Made by a program: the position numbers and the translations under genes. From NCBI GenBank assembly GCA_016946835.1, contig JACVTC010000121.1, forward strand, positions 402,501-466,500: a stretch of DNA of 64,000 nucleotides. The letters run 5' to 3'. The notes under the pieces are model-generated. The model did no database searches, was not told the origin of the DNA, and was given only the letters and a program-made list of their open reading frames with translations. This document shows, in pieces, positions 63,466-64,000 of the stretch; position 1 is the stretch's first letter, and each line of letters opens with the position of its first letter. The stretch is from Neocallimastix lanati (nom. inval.) (Eukaryota > Neocallimastigomycota > Neocallimastigomycetes > Neocallimastigales > Neocallimastigaceae).

Positions 63466-64000
63466 TTATTTTATTTCAACTTTGTAGGATTTAATAGCGT
63501 TCAATATTCTTTTAGATATATTACTACAAATTAACATCCATACAAAAATATGAATAGCACCTAAAAAAAAAAAAAAAAAAAAAAGAACAGAAATATTGAC
63601 ATAATATAATATTTTAAAATACAATTTTATATATTATATGAATAATAAAAAAGTAAAAAAAAAAAAAAAAATATATTATCAAATTATATTATTAATTTAA
63701 ATAATGAATATATATATTATATTCAATATTAATCGATATTTATATAATATCAATATTTATTTAATAATTTTTATATTTTAGAATATTTATAATATATAAA
63801 TATTTATTTAAATATAAACAAAATAAATATAATATTATTTTTGGTTATTATTTACCTTTGGAAGTTAATATATATGAGAATTGACCTAACCATTCATATT
63901 TAGCATAAAATAATGTTTCTTTCCTTAAGAAAATATATAATGATATTCTAACACAAACTAAAAGGACTTTTAATATTAAATTAATAATTAAGGTAGCAGA
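63466..64000 (-). CDS. 3'-terminal exons of an unidentified membrane protein (partial)
   Basis: Two minus-strand exons join in frame: 64000-63856 (continuing past the window edge) and 63560-63466, with donor GTAAATAA and acceptor TTTTTTAG. The 79 visible residues are hydrophobic and basic: a likely membrane helix (ATLIINLILKVLLVCVRISL), a loop with YAKYEWLGQFSYILTSKG and a second hydrophobic segment (AIHIFVWMLIC) before the C-terminus KSYKVEIK. I do not recognise the family. Consistent phase across the intron and coding-like composition support a real gene; the N-terminal part lies outside. Confidence 0.6.

Overview
The window is nuclear DNA of a eukaryote with extremely A/T-rich intergenic sequence, long A or T homopolymers, micro- and minisatellites, and spliceosomal GT..AG introns. 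Only genes and transposons rise above this background in GC. A gene for the SAGA subunit Hfi1/Ada1, a Sel1-repeat protein, a tetraspanin-like protein and a chromodomain Ty3/gypsy element together suggest an A/T-rich early-diverging fungus. An anaerobic gut fungus (Neocallimastigomycota) is my first guess and an arbuscular mycorrhizal fungus my second. This assignment is inference; the window has no rRNA or other diagnostic marker.

Host genes. I can assemble four. (1) A ten-exon Sel1-repeat protein on the minus strand at 7637-10481. (2) A six-exon HFI1/ADA1-like gene on the minus strand at 17105-20868. Every exon join in these two models keeps frame. (3) An intronless tetraspanin-like membrane protein on the plus strand at 52890-54863. 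(4) The last two exons of a membrane protein entering from the right edge, minus strand, 63466-64000. They are far apart and look like independent transcription units.

Transposons. A decayed LINE reverse transcriptase (1545-3075) lies beside a much better preserved LINE (3166-6333, minus) whose single long frame has one amber stop. At 24788-33113 there is a nested structure. A small non-coding LTR element (identical 186-bp LTRs) was interrupted by an apparently intact 7,060-bp Ty3/gypsy chromovirus (identical 773-bp LTRs, a 1,606-codon Gag-Pol frame, target duplication GTTGC). A second, older copy of the small LTR element lies inverted at 33678-34828. Finally 56032-62440 is a graveyard: several 5'-truncated LINE 3' ends in tandem, the last with its poly-A tail abutting a broken Ty1/copia element.

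What stands out. The gypsy element has sequence features of Tf1/sushi-type self-priming: 13 nt at the 5' LTR/leader boundary are complementary to a site inside the LTR, about 30 bp downstream of a TATA box. The small LTR elements carry a primer-binding site that matches the anticodon arm of tRNA-Lys(CUU), as expected for half-tRNA priming of the copia type. The remainder, notably 10482-17104 and 34829-52889, is gene-poor A/T-rich sequence with repeats and two unexplained GC-enriched islands (22.8-23.07 kb and 44.64-44.94 kb).
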